This document shows, one piece after another, positions 6,153-6,665 of a stretch of DNA of 6,665 nt. Made by a program: the position numbers and the translations under genes. The DNA is from Dehalococcoidia bacterium. GTDB taxonomy: Bacteria > Chloroflexota > Dehalococcoidia > UBA2979. The notes beneath the pieces are model-generated. The model was not told the origin of the DNA. It saw only the letters and a list, made by a program, of their open reading frames with translations, and searched no databases. The DNA is taken from contig JASLOV010000131.1 of NCBI GenBank assembly GCA_030745285.1, forward strand, positions 1-6,665, in the 5' to 3' direction. Position 1 is the stretch's first letter. The number at the start of each line of letters is the position of its first letter.

Positions 6153-6665
6153 CTAGTACATCCCGCCCATGCCACCCGGCGCGCCGCCCGGCATCGGAGC
6201 TTCCTTCTTATCCTCGGGAATCTCCGAGACGAGCGCTTCGGTCGTGAGCAGCAGTGACGAGATCGACGAGGCGTTCTGCAGCGCGGTTCGGACGACCTTG
6301 GCCGGGTCGATGACCCCGGCCTTGACGAGGCTGCCGTACTTCTCGTTCTGCGCGTTGAAGCCCTGGTCGTCGCTCATCTCGCGGACCTTCTGCACGACGA
6401 TCGAGCCCTCGTGGCCCGCGTTGCTCGCGATCCACCGCATCGGCTCCTCGATCGCGCGCTTCACGATGTTGACGCCGATCTGCTGGTCGCCGTCGAGCTT
6501 CAGCTTGTCGAGGCCCTTCGCGGCCCGCAGGATCGCCACGCCGCCGCCCGGCACGATGCCCTCCTCGACCGCGGCCTTGGTGGCGTGCATCGCGTCCTCG
6601 ACGCGCGCCTTCTTCTCCTTCATCTCGGTCTCGGTCGCCGCGCCGACCTTGATGACCGCGACGCC
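6153..6665 (-). CDS. groEL: Chaperonin GroEL (60 kDa), C-terminal part, cut by the window edge
   Basis: GroEL forms a double heptameric ring that folds proteins with ATP and GroES in the cytoplasm. Only the last 170 residues are visible, because the reading frame runs open through the right edge. The visible part starts GVAVIKVGAATETEMKEKKA, which aligns with about residue 375 of E. coli GroEL. This implies a full length near 544 residues and a missing N-terminal two thirds. It covers the end of the intermediate domain, with the aspartate of RVEDAM matching the ATP-hydrolysing D398. The second equatorial segment follows, with EEGIVPGGGVAIL, the GFNAQNEKYGSLV region and NASSISSLLLTTEALV. The tail is the usual Gly/Met-rich repeat, here PGGAPGGMGGMY, ending at TAG (6155-6153). 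The gene is convergent with the tonB-like gene and ends at a strong terminator. Whether groES precedes it cannot be seen. Confidence 0.98.
   Translation of the reverse strand, partial: GVAVIKVGAATETEMKEKKARVEDAMHATKAAVEEGIVPGGGVAILRAAKGLDKLKLDGDQQIGVNIVKRAIEEPMRWIASNAGHEGSIVVQKVREMSDDQGFNAQNEKYGSLVKAGVIDPAKVVRTALQNASSISSLLLTTEALVSEIPEDKKEAPMPGGAPGGMGGMY

Overview
This is a compact, GC-rich bacterial chromosomal segment with five complete or nearly complete genes and one truncated gene. The pattern suggests Acidobacteriota, possibly a Vicinamibacteria-like lineage. That is an impression from the TonB-family protein, the GroEL tail, the short single TatA and the base composition; there is no rRNA here to confirm it. 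Nothing in the window looks mobile: I see no transposase, integrase, tRNA, CRISPR array or long repeat.

Layout from left to right: (1) rnr, the exoribonuclease RNase R, on the plus strand, with its start 10 bases from the window edge. (2) selB, the selenocysteine-specific elongation factor, on the plus strand 14 bases after rnr and so probably co-transcribed with it. (3) A very short tatA gene (50 codons) on the minus strand, convergent with selB and separated from its stop by only 4 bases. (4) A 144-base divergent promoter region. (5) A 150-residue soluble protein resembling the general stress protein 17M/YflT type, on the plus strand. (6) A TonB-family energy transducer, 57 bases further on the same strand, with a glycine-rich and acidic periplasmic linker. 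(7) A hairpin terminator. (8) The C-terminal third of groEL on the minus strand, running off the right edge.

The genes are mostly housekeeping: RNA turnover, selenoprotein synthesis, twin-arginine export, energy coupling across the envelope, and protein folding. selB predicts that the genome also carries selA, selC, selD and at least one selenoprotein gene. None of these is visible here. TatA likewise implies a tatC elsewhere.

I found no convincing undescribed system. The points most worth a second look are the tiny tatA, the rnr-selB pairing, the stress-like protein that lacks the usual glycine-zipper segment, and the G-run-rich DNA encoding the TonB linker.
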